Part shown: positions 37,043 through 46,017 of the stretch, one piece after another | Position numbering within the stretch: the stretch's first letter is position 1 | Layout: each line of letters begins with the position of its first letter | Origin: an uncultured bacterium | GTDB lineage: Bacteria; Bacillota; Clostridia; Lachnospirales; Lachnospiraceae | Direction: 5' to 3' | DNA length: 64,000 nucleotides | Assembly (NCBI GenBank): GCA_947381965.1 | Contig: CANCXX010000001.1 | Coordinates: 62,001 to 126,000 of the forward strand | Position numbers and translations under genes: made by a program | Notes under the pieces: model-generated | Told to the model about the DNA's origin: nothing | What the model saw: the letters and a program-made list of their open reading frames with translations, nothing else | Database searches by the model: none

Positions 37043-37209
37043 TTTTCTACCTCCATTTGGTTTTTCCTCCGTATATTTTCTGCTCTTCTGCTGACTCTGC
37101 ATATCTCTATCACTTCTATACATAATTAATACATATATGGTAATATTCTTTGTTCCGGCAAAGCACCAACAGTCGATAAATACACGTGTTTTATAGCAAT
37201 AACGGGAAA

Positions 37210-37238
37210 ATTATAGCATAAAAAAATCCCTTATGCAA
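37210..37238 (-). promoter_or_regulatory. rpsB promoter overlapping the upstream terminator
   Basis: Minus strand TTGCAT (37233-37238), 17-bp spacer, TATAAT (37210-37215). The -35 box lies in the loop of the terminator hairpin 37222-37247. Leader to the rpsB start is about 165 nt. Confidence 0.75.
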
Positions 37239-37247
37239 GGGATTTTT
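37222..37247 (-). terminator. Terminator of the flagellar/envelope operon
   Basis: Arms AAAAATCCC (37222-37230) and GGGATTTTT (37239-37247) with an 8-base loop and T run on the minus strand, nine bases after the last gene of the long operon. Confidence 0.9.
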
Positions 37248-37255
37248 AATAATTA

Positions 37256-37894
37256 CTATTCCATTCTGGCCAGTATTCTGGCAATTTCTTCTGGCCCTGC
37301 TCCTATCGGCACCTCAAAGGTTCCCACATTAAGCCGCTTGTCATATCCTTTCTCACATAAATATAAATCATATTCATAAGCGGAAGTCACCAGTCCTGCT
37401 TCCTCAAGTTTACCACTGATACTGTATGAAGTATCTCCGCTGACAATTTGTATTGTAATTGTATCTTTGCTTCCGACAGTACTTTCTGCTTCCGGTGTTG
37501 CAGAAGGTGTCTGTTTCGGCGTCGCTGTTGGCTCTTCCTCAACCTTGGGAGAAGCTGTAGGCGTTACAGTTGCCGCAGCGCTTGGTGTTGCCTCCGGTGT
37601 TTTTTCAGGCACCATAGTTTCTTCCGGTTTTTCTGTCTGATCCGGCATGGAACTGACATTTTCTGCTTCTGGTCCAGCCGTATTTTCCTCTGGCTTTTCC
37701 TCCCCTTCACTGTCATCGGAAACCAAATCGGCAAGCACTACGTTCTCTTCCGTCATACCAAGCTCCTTCGCCCTTTCTTTTATTTCTTCATTGCTAAGAG
37801 TCTTTTCTTTCCCTCCCACTGAAAATCCTAAAATCAGGGCAGTAACAATTATACCTATGCCAAGACCTCTTAGATAGTATTTTAAGTTCATCAT
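37256..37894 (-). CDS. MltG-related membrane protein without catalytic domain
   Basis: 212 residues. A membrane helix near the N-terminus (LRGLGIGIIVTALILGFSVG), then an acidic and Pro/Thr-rich linker (repeated TPEAT, TPTASP, ATPKQTPSATP), then a C-terminal domain of ~60 residues (ITIQIVSGDTSYSISGKLEE to EVPIGAGPEEIARILA) that resembles the LysM-like part of endolytic transglycosylase MltG/YceG. The MltG catalytic domain with its glutamate is absent. It may bind peptidoglycan or a partner at the end of the fla operon. Start could be either of two adjacent ATGs. Confidence 0.78.
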   Translation of the reverse strand: MMNLKYYLRGLGIGIIVTALILGFSVGGKEKTLSNEEIKERAKELGMTEENVVLADLVSDDSEGEEKPEENTAGPEAENVSSMPDQTEKPEETMVPEKTPEATPSAAATVTPTASPKVEEEPTATPKQTPSATPEAESTVGSKDTITIQIVSGDTSYSISGKLEEAGLVTSAYEYDLYLCEKGYDKRLNVGTFEVPIGAGPEEIARILARME

Positions 37895-37916
37895 CTCTTA
37901 CCCACCCCTGGTAATC

Positions 37917-39017
37917 CTAAATTCCTTCAAACAGATCTATGACCAGCTTAACTTCTCCAACTCCTAAAGCAAGTTCTTTGGCAATTGCCACATTTGACAT
38001 ACCTTTCCTGTGAAGCGCCAGAATTCTTTCATTATTATTTCCTACATTTTCTTCTTCATCATCCATATATTCTTCAGTCACTTCCACAGGTATTCCCGTA
38101 TCTTCCACCTCGGCAATCATTTCATTACCTGCATAGCCCTCATCTCCTGACCAGCCTTCTCCAATTGGCTCCTCATAAGTATCGGTCAGGCCCAGACTGC
38201 TCCTTAATTCCGCCATGTCGTCTTCCAATGCCGGCGGATAATTTACCTCTACTACAGGCGCTGTAATAGGTTCAAATTCTACTTCTTGTTCCTGACTTTC
38301 CTGGTCTAAGTAAAATTCTTCTTCCATTTCCTCCACACCAGTTTCCACAACAGAGGAAAGCATTAGTTCTCTGGCTCTAAGCGAAGCTGACAGCGTTTCG
38401 TCCACTGATTCTTTTGCTTCTTTTATTTTTGCCTCTGCTTCTTTTGCAATCTCCTGCGCCTGTGCATATCTGGCCTCGGTTTCCTTTGCCTTTGCTTCAG
38501 CTTCCCTTACTTTTGCTTCCGTCATATTCACCCTGGTTTCTGTCTCAATAACCTTCGCTTCTGTTTCTCTGGCTTTTTCTTCTGTTTCTTTTGCCACGAT
38601 TTCAGCATCTTTTACAGCCTGTTTTACTTCACTGGCTGTCCGTGTCACCTCGCTGACAGTCGTTTTGAGATTCTCATGTTTATCATTTAACATGTCATAC
38701 AAAAAAACAACTTCCTGATGGCTTTTATTGATTTCCTCAAGTACAGTGTCAGAATATTCATTTACCGCCATCATTTTTTCATTCGTCAGCCGTTCCATGG
38801 AACGTTCTGTTTTTTCCATGGCATAATTTATGGTTTCACCTACAATTTCTTCCACCTGCGCTCTGGCGCCTTCAACCTTTTTTTCAACCATTTCTCTGAC
38901 AAACTCTTCACTTACTTCTGGTGCCAGTACTTCCTCATTTCTTCCCGCAGGAACTAAAAAACTTAAAACAAATACAACAATTCCTAAAAGAACAAGAACT
39001 ATTTCTATTATTTCCAT
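37917..39017 (-). CDS. Membrane-anchored coiled-coil protein, DUF6115-like
   Basis: 366 residues from ATG 39017, chosen because GGGGG lies eight bases before; an upstream ATG is only one base from it. One N-terminal membrane helix (EIVLVLLGIVVFVLSFLVP), then a long coiled coil with many KETEAK/REAEAK heptads (about 100-220), an acidic region, and a C-terminal helix-turn-helix-like segment (RILALHRKGMSNVAIAKELA). Proteins of this layout occur at the ends of clostridial flagellar operons, with no known function. The ribosome site sits beside a degenerate palindromic repeat (39022-39057). Confidence 0.8.
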   Translation of the reverse strand: MEIIEIVLVLLGIVVFVLSFLVPAGRNEEVLAPEVSEEFVREMVEKKVEGARAQVEEIVGETINYAMEKTERSMERLTNEKMMAVNEYSDTVLEEINKSHQEVVFLYDMLNDKHENLKTTVSEVTRTASEVKQAVKDAEIVAKETEEKARETEAKVIETETRVNMTEAKVREAEAKAKETEARYAQAQEIAKEAEAKIKEAKESVDETLSASLRARELMLSSVVETGVEEMEEEFYLDQESQEQEVEFEPITAPVVEVNYPPALEDDMAELRSSLGLTDTYEEPIGEGWSGDEGYAGNEMIAEVEDTGIPVEVTEEYMDDEEENVGNNNERILALHRKGMSNVAIAKELALGVGEVKLVIDLFEGI

Positions 39018-39021
39018 GTTC

Positions 39022-39057
39022 ATACCCCCGCATATTGCAGATATTCCCACAATTATG
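39022..39057 (-). repeat. Possible degenerate copy of the palindromic repeat
   Basis: Shares ATACCCCCGCATA with the dxr-proximal element and again donates GGGGG as ribosome site. Its own arms CATATTG and CAATTATG pair imperfectly. Relation to the other copies is probable but the second half has diverged. Confidence 0.35.
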
Positions 39058-39061
39058 TTTT

Positions 39062-39379
39062 TTAAATTTTCATGTCAAAGCTGTGCTGTCCCTTTAAGAC
39101 TACTCTGCCATCACTTTCTTTTTCCTCTTTCCTGCGCTTTCGCCCACCATTACCGGAGTAATTACCATTTCCTTTTTCCTTTGCGTCAAACCGTTTTCCT
39201 TCATTATCCGCATGATCACCCTGACGGACCTGTCGCATCTTTGCCTCTACATTCTGATCAAACTGCTGCTGAAAATTTGCCTGATCTACCATCCCCTTAT
39301 TGTCTTCATTATGTTTAATAGTAGTAAAGTCCTGTGCCCTTGCCACCTGTCCCTGAAGCTCTACCCGGCTGATTGTCAT
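39062..39379 (-). CDS. Small hydrophilic protein of the fla operon
   Basis: 105 residues, rich in Gln, Asp and Lys, with a basic stretch GGRKRRKEEKE near residue 80 and no membrane segment. MTISRVELQGQVARAQDF at the start is distinctive but matches no function I know. Its place between fapA and the coiled-coil gene is the only clue; an operon-specific clostridial protein. Confidence 0.7.
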   Translation of the reverse strand: MTISRVELQGQVARAQDFTTIKHNEDNKGMVDQANFQQQFDQNVEAKMRQVRQGDHADNEGKRFDAKEKGNGNYSGNGGRKRRKEEKESDGRVVLKGQHSFDMKI

Positions 39380-39418
39380 ATAAATTCACATCCTTCCAAA
39401 TTCCATAATTCCAACATT

Positions 39419-41020
39419 CTATAACGGGTTGATTTTTACATCCCCCTGGGATTTTACAAACCTGCAGTGATCCGCCCTGTTTTTTACTGTCATTGATACG
39501 TCAGAAATACAGACCTGTACACCTCCATATACCTCATTACTTACTTCTATCCTGGCATTATCGCTGCCTGCCAGCATTTTTTCAAGCTGATTTATTTCCT
39601 TGCGGGCTTCCTCCAGTTCCTGCTTTAACTGCTTTTCTTTTTTAAGCATATCCTGGAAATTCTTTACCGCATCCTGTTTCATCCCTGCTTTCTGGGACAA
39701 TTTCTGCGCCATGGCAACAAGTACAGGATGAATGTTATCTATTGCTTTTTGATTTTCAGTAACAAGTTTCTGGAGCTGTTGCAGACGCTGCTTCATATCA
39801 GGATCTGTTCCAACTTCCACTACTGTGGCCGCTCCCATAGGTGAACCTAATGTTTTCACCTGAATCAGACTGGAGGCGCTTACTTTACCTCCTGTAATAA
39901 ACCCTCTTCTGCCATTGACGAGAACTTCTGTTCCGGCAAGCACTTCACTGTGTAATATGGATTCTGTAGACACATACCCCCGTGCATTTACCTTTGCATT
40001 TTCCAGATATTTGGCGATTACATTTCCCCCTGCCTTTAATATCCCCTTTTCCATTCCATTCATACCACGGGCGATAATTATGTTTCCATCTGCCTCAAGA
40101 TATGCACCTTCAACCACACCCCTGACTTCTATGTCTCCCTGCGCCTTTACCGAAAAGTTGGTGCAGACATTTCCATTAACTTTTACATTTCCATTATAGT
40201 CAATATTACCAGTTGAATTATCTACATTTTCAACTTCCAACACGTTGGAAACAAAAACTCTGTCATCCACTAAGGTTACATGACCGTCAACCTCAGAAAT
40301 AATTTCAAGTTTATCCTCTGACAAATGGGCATTTCTCTCATGTTTAAGAACCATCTGCTTGATGCTTCTGGGATTAACTCTTTCACAGGAAATATTCATC
40401 CCCGCCTCTCCCGGATCTCCCGGAAACAATCTGGCTAACACATCTCCTTTTTTACAACTGCTGACTGTATTCAAATGAAAAAAGTCTACGCTTCCATCTT
40501 CTTTCAGTGTAGGCTTCACAGACAAATCTGTCTCAAAATAATACTCTATCCGGGCATCCACACCATGTCTTGGCGGCTGTCCTTTCGCCACCACCAAATC
40601 CGTACAATATACAGGGCGCTGAAAAAACTTCTTTAATCCATCTTTTAAAACTCCGTATTTAACGCCTTCATACCCCAGTTCACTGATAAAGTCTTCTGCT
40701 GTAATTCTGGCTCCTCCCCCTGCCGGCGGGTAAAACCTTGCTACCGCCATCATTTTATCCGGACTGACCGTAAGTATATAGGATTCCTTTATATCCGCAA
40801 TAGTCTTTGGCGTAAGCAAAAACTCATACTCTCCTGTTTGCGAAGAAGCTGCCTCCATAAGGCCTTTTTTTAGTACAGAAACATCAACCTCCACATTATT
40901 CCTTGAAAAATATTCTATTAATTCCTTAATATTAACCGGTTTTCCTCCATCCTTAGGAAGAAACACCTTTAGATAAGTCCCCCCGCCGCCGCATACTAAC
41001 TTAAAGAAACCGTTTCTCAT
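39419..41020 (-). CDS. fapA: FapA (DUF342) flagellar-operon protein
   Basis: 533 residues from ATG 41020 (GGAGG six bases before; 27 codons of open frame upstream cover a palindrome). The N-terminal part (to ~180) has VFLPKDGGKPVNIKELIEYF; the middle is a polymer-like beta helix rich in glycine (YNGNVKVNGNVCTNFSVKAQ, VEGAYLEADGNIIIARGM); the C-terminal third is a coiled coil (LKQELEEARKEINQLEKML). FapA proteins are common in fla operons and affect envelope or flagellum placement; the exact role is unsettled. Confidence 0.88.
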   Translation of the reverse strand: MRNGFFKLVCGGGGTYLKVFLPKDGGKPVNIKELIEYFSRNNVEVDVSVLKKGLMEAASSQTGEYEFLLTPKTIADIKESYILTVSPDKMMAVARFYPPAGGGARITAEDFISELGYEGVKYGVLKDGLKKFFQRPVYCTDLVVAKGQPPRHGVDARIEYYFETDLSVKPTLKEDGSVDFFHLNTVSSCKKGDVLARLFPGDPGEAGMNISCERVNPRSIKQMVLKHERNAHLSEDKLEIISEVDGHVTLVDDRVFVSNVLEVENVDNSTGNIDYNGNVKVNGNVCTNFSVKAQGDIEVRGVVEGAYLEADGNIIIARGMNGMEKGILKAGGNVIAKYLENAKVNARGYVSTESILHSEVLAGTEVLVNGRRGFITGGKVSASSLIQVKTLGSPMGAATVVEVGTDPDMKQRLQQLQKLVTENQKAIDNIHPVLVAMAQKLSQKAGMKQDAVKNFQDMLKKEKQLKQELEEARKEINQLEKMLAGSDNARIEVSNEVYGGVQVCISDVSMTVKNRADHCRFVKSQGDVKINPL

Positions 41021-41044
41021 ATAAGCCCTCCATACCTTCTCAAC

Positions 41045-41064
41045 CTGTAAAAATATTTTTACAG
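41045..41064. repeat. Perfect 20-bp palindrome in the fapA leader
   Basis: CTGTAAAAATATTTTTACAG reads the same on both strands and lies between fliA and the fapA ribosome site. No loop and no T tract follow, so it is more like a protein-binding site or a short mRNA hairpin than a terminator. Confidence 0.6.
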
Positions 41065-41125
41065 TGCCCCCATTCATAAGTTCCTGTAACTTTATTGTCA
41101 TCAGCTGATATAGCCATGATATCTG

Positions 41126-41890
41126 TTACATAGAAAATATTCCCATATAGTTTCCCATTTTTGTTTTCATTTTCTGAAGCGCTCTGGTATGCAGCTGTGA
41201 TATTCTTGATTCAGAAACCTCAAGTACATTACTGATTTCTTTAAGAGTCAGGTCTTCATAATAATAAAGCAGGATAACTTTCTTTTCCTTTTCCGTTAAA
41301 AGTTCAAGCGCCTGTTCTAATATTTTTTTCAGCTCCTTTTTTTCTATTACTTCTTCAGGACTGTCAAAATGATATTGATTACTTTGCTGTGCTGGCACTT
41401 CACTGCCTGATTCCATAAACTCGTTAAGGGAGACAACACTTGAAATTTTCATCTGGGACTGCCATACAGTATAATCCTCATCCGATATTCCCAGGCTCTT
41501 GGCAATTTCTTCATCTGTTGCAGCACGTCCCGTGGCAGACTCAATTTCTTTCATCGCCGCATCTATTTTTTTCTGTTTCTGTCTGATTGTCCTGGGAATC
41601 CAGTCCATTTTCCTAATCTGGTCCAAAATAGCGCCACGGATACGCAGACTTGCATAAGTTTCAAATTTGACAGCCTTCATACTGTCAAATTTATCTATAG
41701 CATCAATCAGTCCAAATATACCATAACTCACCAGGTCATCATACTCCACATTATACCCCAAATACATACTAAGACGACCTGCCACAAGTTTTACAAGCGG
41801 CGCATACTCTAATATCAGCTTCTCCCTGACTTCCGGCGATTTCGTTTTTGCATAACTATCCCAAAGCCTGTTTTTTCCTGCCTCGTCCAT
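41126..41890 (-). CDS. fliA: Flagellar sigma factor FliA/SigD type
   Basis: 254 residues from ATG 41890 (GGAGG five bases before). Sigma-28 directs late flagellar and chemotaxis genes. Region 2 is LVAGRLSMYLGYNVEYDDLVS to FETYASLRIRGAILDQIRK (parts of the melting region), region 3 follows QKKIDAAMKEI, and region 4 is LLTEKEKKVILLYYYEDLTL to SESRISQLHTRALQKMK. The gene lies within the early/middle operon after cheD. No FlgM was seen in the window. Confidence 0.97.
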   Translation of the reverse strand: MDEAGKNRLWDSYAKTKSPEVREKLILEYAPLVKLVAGRLSMYLGYNVEYDDLVSYGIFGLIDAIDKFDSMKAVKFETYASLRIRGAILDQIRKMDWIPRTIRQKQKKIDAAMKEIESATGRAATDEEIAKSLGISDEDYTVWQSQMKISSVVSLNEFMESGSEVPAQQSNQYHFDSPEEVIEKKELKKILEQALELLTEKEKKVILLYYYEDLTLKEISNVLEVSESRISQLHTRALQKMKTKMGNYMGIFSM

Positions 41891-41911
41891 TGCTCCCTCC
41901 ATCACCTAAGA

Positions 41912-42208
41912 TTATGCATTATTTCCTGTCAGATTATCTTGTGCGTTCCTCATTGCATTATCCCCGTCTTCTGTGGGCGCATCCTTTTCTATGACCTCTC
42001 CTTCTTTTGTTTCTTCTTCAATAATCTGTTCAACAAAAGAACAAATCTTTCTCTGAATAAACCAGCCTGCCAGATAAAAAATAAGAAGAACCGCCAGAAG
42101 GACCGGCAGTGTCTGTTTCATACTATAATGAAAACTAAACATCAATATACTTACCACCGCTCCAGCAAAAAGCATCAAAAACGGTGCAAATAATTTACTT
42201 TTTTTCAT
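41912..42208 (-). CDS. Small two-helix membrane protein of the che/fliA region
   Basis: 98 residues. Two membrane helices (LFAPFLMLFAGAVVSILMFS and LPVLLAVLLIFYLAGWFI) and an acidic cytoplasmic tail. It overlaps the cheD stop by 4 bp (ATGA) and lies 21 bp before fliA. It sits where some Clostridia and Bacilli have small unknown genes such as swrB; I cannot show homology to SwrB. Confidence 0.75.
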   Translation of the reverse strand: MKKSKLFAPFLMLFAGAVVSILMFSFHYSMKQTLPVLLAVLLIFYLAGWFIQRKICSFVEQIIEEETKEGEVIEKDAPTEDGDNAMRNAQDNLTGNNA

Positions 42209-42690
42209 ATAACCTTCTCCGGCATACCCACTGACCGAATGACAAAATCTCCGCTTTTGGGATAAAAGATTACGGTTCTGCCATATGTCTTCCCCGTGTC
42301 CTGGGCAAGAATTGGTATTCGTAACTGGTTAAGCTTCTTTTTACTTGCCATCACATTCCTGTCACCAACACGTATCATATCGCTTTTACTGCCAAACGCA
42401 AACATTTGGGCGCCACCTGCAATCTTCGCCACAAGCCTGCCTCTGTTAGCTCCCATGCGGACAATCTCTTTTACCATATCTTCTATCCCTGTATCAGCAA
42501 ATTTCGGCCTGTTTGAATTATTTTTTATTTCTGTACTGTCTGGCAGCATAATATGTGCCAGCCCTCCAATTCCTGTTCCTGGATCCCTAATGGCAATTCC
42601 CACACAGGAACCTAATCCTAAGGTTGTCACTGCGTCATCGCCCCTGCAGGTTTTCCAGTCAGCCATTCCCACTTTAATAACTTCACTCAT
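42205..42690 (-). CDS. cheD: Chemoreceptor glutamine deamidase CheD
   Basis: 161 residues. Deamidates glutamines of receptors and stimulates CheC. The catalytic cysteine is in TTLGLGSCVGIAI (about residue 29), the histidine in GLAHIMLPDS and threonine/serine positions in the AKIAGGAQMFAF region. It follows cheC in the same operon, the Bacillus-type adaptation arrangement. Confidence 0.96.
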   Translation of the reverse strand: MSEVIKVGMADWKTCRGDDAVTTLGLGSCVGIAIRDPGTGIGGLAHIMLPDSTEIKNNSNRPKFADTGIEDMVKEIVRMGANRGRLVAKIAGGAQMFAFGSKSDMIRVGDRNVMASKKKLNQLRIPILAQDTGKTYGRTVIFYPKSGDFVIRSVGMPEKVI

Positions 42691-42727
42691 CTTTGCAAGA
42701 GTCTCCCGTTTATTTTTCTTCCGAAAT

Positions 42728-43363
42728 CTAAATTACACCAAGAGATGTCAGAATTCTTTCATAAGACTCCATTTCCGGAATCATAATAAAATAACCATCC
42801 AATTCCACATCATCGGAGAACTGTGTCTCTATCAGCAGAATCTTATCTCCTAAAACGCCAAACTCCACAGCTGGAACACTAAGAAGCGCAGCCGCCATGT
42901 CTATTCCAACCTGAGGTACTGATGGGTAAATTTTTAAATTAGTGAGCCCTGATAAAGCATTTAAATAGGCGCCAGTTATAATATTCCCCACCTCTTTAAT
43001 TGCAGAAAGTTCCATTTCCCCAAATTCATACTCACCAGCCGTCTGTTCATCAATACCAAGCATCCCACACATAAGTTTATTAACCAGATGTGCCGCTGCT
43101 GACTTTGTAAGAATAAACATCATGCTGCCTTCCACATCCCCCTCAACCTGAAGATAAATTCCAACCATAATCTGGTCGTCTCCACCTACCACATTGCCCA
43201 GTTCCTGAAATTCCAGCAGCCTGACCTGGGGTACCGACATATCCACTTTACAGTCTATCATCTGCGCAAGAGCTGTTGTCGCATTACCGGCTCCGATGTT
43301 GCCCAGTTCCTTCAGCACATCAAAATATTGGTTTGTCAATTGCTCCATACTAAGGTCCTTCAT
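42728..43363 (-). CDS. cheC: CheY-P phosphatase CheC
   Basis: 211 residues. Both active-site motifs of the CheC fold are present, each with Glu and Asn: ELGNIGAGNATTALAQ (about residue 16-31) and KEVGNIITGAYLNALS (about 118-133). It dephosphorylates CheY-P and binds CheD. AGGAGG precedes the ATG. FliY in this operon carries a second CheC-like domain. Confidence 0.96.
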   Translation of the reverse strand: MKDLSMEQLTNQYFDVLKELGNIGAGNATTALAQMIDCKVDMSVPQVRLLEFQELGNVVGGDDQIMVGIYLQVEGDVEGSMMFILTKSAAAHLVNKLMCGMLGIDEQTAGEYEFGEMELSAIKEVGNIITGAYLNALSGLTNLKIYPSVPQVGIDMAAALLSVPAVEFGVLGDKILLIETQFSDDVELDGYFIMIPEMESYERILTSLGVI

Positions 43364-43405
43364 GGCCCCTCCTATTTATATAACATTTTGTCATTATTAT
43401 TTCAT

Positions 43406-43885
43406 TTATTTTTCCATTGCCACAACACTAAGGTCCAGCAGCGATATCAGCTCGTGCTCATGCTTGCCAATGCCTGAAATAAAAGTATCTTTTTCTTCTT
43501 TTCCATCATAGGATACTTTTTCAATGTTTTCTATTCCAAGAGTAACTACTTCTTTCACCTCATCGACAATAATTCCAATCATACCATGCTGCTCCAGCTT
43601 TAAAATAATAATTCTGGTAGCCTTTGTAATTTCATCAGCCGGAAGCTCCATCTTAAGGCGAAGACTCATAACCGGAATAACTTCCCCACGGAGATTAATA
43701 ACGCCCTTTAGATAATTGGCTACTTTCGGCACCCGTGTAATATGCTGCATACGTACAATATTATCTACAAACTTAATATCTATACCATATTGTTCATTTC
43801 CCAGCTTAATGACAATAAACTGGATACTTCCATATTCTGCTTTTTTCTCAGATGTTTTTACACCAGACACTTTAAGTTCATCCAT
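43406..43885 (-). CDS. cheW: Chemotaxis coupling protein CheW
   Basis: 159 residues; two SH3-like beta barrels as in CheW. Links CheA to the receptors. QFIVIKLGNEQYGIDIKFVD at the start, KGVINLRGEVIPVMSLRLK in the middle and GIIVDEVKEVVTLG later are family features. It lies 18 bp after cheA. Confidence 0.96.
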   Translation of the reverse strand: MDELKVSGVKTSEKKAEYGSIQFIVIKLGNEQYGIDIKFVDNIVRMQHITRVPKVANYLKGVINLRGEVIPVMSLRLKMELPADEITKATRIIILKLEQHGMIGIIVDEVKEVVTLGIENIEKVSYDGKEEKDTFISGIGKHEHELISLLDLSVVAMEK

Positions 43886-43903
43886 TGCTCTTTCCCCCCT
43901 GTC

Positions 43904-46015
43904 CTATATCAATGCGTTGGCATCCAGGATAAGTGCTACCTCGCCATCGCCAAGTATTGTTGCTCCACTGATAATCTTACATTTACTGATATATCTGCCA
44001 AGAGATTTGATAACAATTTCCTGCTGTCCCATCAGTTCGTCTGCTACCAGACCAGCAAGTTTTTCTCCCTTTTTGACGATTACCACTACCATATTTTCAT
44101 CTGGTGACTTACTGCTTTCAATATCCAGTTCCTTGCTTAATCTTATAATCGGAATAACGGAATCACGCAGATTTATCACTTCTCTGTTCTGGACCAGCTT
44201 AATATCATTCGGACTGATATCCTCTATCGTCTGAATACTTCCCAGGGAAATTGCATATTTCTCACCACCGACTGCAACCATCAGCGCCTGTATAATTGCA
44301 AGGGTCAATGGAAGTCTGATTATCCACGTGCTTCCTTCTTCCAGCTTGGACTTTACTTCTACTTCCCCGCTAAGCGCTTCTATCTTTGATTTTACAACAT
44401 CCAGACCCACGCCACGTCCTGAAACATCTGAAATCTGTTTTGCAGTGGAAAATCCTGCATTGAACAGAAGATTGATAATCTCCTTCTCACTCATGTTTTC
44501 TCCCTGGTCATAAGTGATTACTCCCCGTTCAATCGCTTTATTTTTAACGGCCTCCACATCAATACCGTTGCCATCATCCCTGACTTCAATTACAACATTA
44601 TTACCATCCTGATACGCATCAAGGAAAATAGATCCAACTTCAGGTTTTCCTCTGTGGGCACGTACCTCTGCCGACTCAAGTCCATGGTCTGCTGAATTAC
44701 GGAGCAAGTGCATTAAAGGATCACCAATTTCATCTACAACTGTTCTGTCCAGCTCTGTCTCTTCACCAGACATATACAGTTCCATTTTTTTGTTCAGTTT
44801 CTTTGAAAGATCCCTGATCATTCTTGGGAATTTGCTTACAACACTTTCAATAGGAACCATCCGCACCTTCATAACAGATTCATGCAGATTGGTCGTAACA
44901 CTCTCAAGATACTCTATCTGTTCATTAAATCCCGAACCGGTAACGCCATCTGCGCTGGAAGCTGACACCAGTGAGTTTTTGGCAATAATCAGCTCACTTA
45001 CAAGATTCATCAGCACATCCAGCTTTTCAATATCCACACGTACGGTTCTGTTTACCACTGGTTTGCCAGATGCTTTTTTGTCGTTTGGCTTTACTGTCGG
45101 TGCAGGCGCAGCTGCCGGAACCGCCGGGACCGGCTTGGTTTCAGACGGCCGTACTTCTGAAATAACAGGTTCTTCTTCCTTTTCCTTTTCTTTCTCTTTT
45201 TCCTCTTCTGCCAGCCCCTCAAACTCATATGGCGCGCCAAGAACCTTCTCTATTTCAGAAACATTTCTTGCTACCTGTAGGATCTCATCCAAAGGATTAA
45301 CGGAAACAATGATCAGGCTGAAATCCAGGTCAAACTTTTCATCCTCAATATCCTGAGCCGGAGGATCACACACAATAATCTCCGCCTTTTCTTCAATTGC
45401 TTTATATACAAGGAATGCACGGGCTGATTTTAAAAGGCAGGTTTCCTGTACATACACAGTAACCCCATAAACATTCTTCCCCTGTGCTTTTGCAGTGGAT
45501 AAAACCAGCCGTTCTGACTCCCCAAGTCTGACGTCTGTCCACTTTTCCAGCAATTCTTCTTCCGGAGTGACTTCAGGTTCCTTGACAGAACTTTCTTCTT
45601 TCTTTTGAGCCTGTTTTGCCTCTCCTTTTCCGCCTTCTTTCAGAAAATCATTCAACTGGCTGATCAAATGCTGGTTTTCATTGGTTCCCTCATCTGCTGT
45701 TTCCTGAATATTGCTGGTATATTCCTCCAGTGCATCCAAACACTGGAACAAAAGATCAATCAGACTTGATTTCACTTTCATTGTTCCATTTCTTATTTCA
45801 GAAAATACATTCTCCATATCATGGGTAAGGGCCTGCATACGTTTATATCCCATAGTTCCTGCCATACCCTTTAAGGAATGAGCCGCGCGGAAAATTTCGT
45901 TAATTGTATCCACATCTTCCGGTTCCTGCTCAAGTTTTAAAATCTGTCCATTCAGACTTTCCAAGTGTTCTTTTGTTTCGTCCAGAAAAATCTCAAGATA
46001 TTGATTGACATCCAT
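43904..46015 (-). CDS. cheA: Chemotaxis histidine kinase CheA
   Basis: 703 residues from ATG 46015; GGGGG stands before it inside the end of cheB, and the longer open frame has no ribosome site. Domains: P1 HPt with phospho-His 46 (AAHSLKGMAG), a P2-like CheY docking part (about 190-290), an acidic and Pro/Ala-rich linker, P3 dimer helix (DIEKLDVLMNLVSELIIAKN), P4 ATPase (LLRNSADHGLES, VRDDGNGID, ISGRGVGLDVV-type loop in DVSGRGVGLDVVKSKIEA) and P5 CheW-like end. Starts 2 bp after the cheB stop. Confidence 0.97.
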   Translation of the reverse strand: MDVNQYLEIFLDETKEHLESLNGQILKLEQEPEDVDTINEIFRAAHSLKGMAGTMGYKRMQALTHDMENVFSEIRNGTMKVKSSLIDLLFQCLDALEEYTSNIQETADEGTNENQHLISQLNDFLKEGGKGEAKQAQKKEESSVKEPEVTPEEELLEKWTDVRLGESERLVLSTAKAQGKNVYGVTVYVQETCLLKSARAFLVYKAIEEKAEIIVCDPPAQDIEDEKFDLDFSLIIVSVNPLDEILQVARNVSEIEKVLGAPYEFEGLAEEEKEKEKEKEEEPVISEVRPSETKPVPAVPAAAPAPTVKPNDKKASGKPVVNRTVRVDIEKLDVLMNLVSELIIAKNSLVSASSADGVTGSGFNEQIEYLESVTTNLHESVMKVRMVPIESVVSKFPRMIRDLSKKLNKKMELYMSGEETELDRTVVDEIGDPLMHLLRNSADHGLESAEVRAHRGKPEVGSIFLDAYQDGNNVVIEVRDDGNGIDVEAVKNKAIERGVITYDQGENMSEKEIINLLFNAGFSTAKQISDVSGRGVGLDVVKSKIEALSGEVEVKSKLEEGSTWIIRLPLTLAIIQALMVAVGGEKYAISLGSIQTIEDISPNDIKLVQNREVINLRDSVIPIIRLSKELDIESSKSPDENMVVVIVKKGEKLAGLVADELMGQQEIVIKSLGRYISKCKIISGATILGDGEVALILDANALI

Positions 46016-46017
46016 AC

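Noticed and set aside
41045-41064. Palindrome before fapA as a terminator of fliA
   Set aside because: No T tract after it in the direction of transcription and no loop; fapA follows in the same operon.
44790-45356. 188-codon open frame antisense to cheA
   Set aside because: Composition (Ser/Phe/Thr-rich) mirrors the acidic linker of CheA; no independent support.
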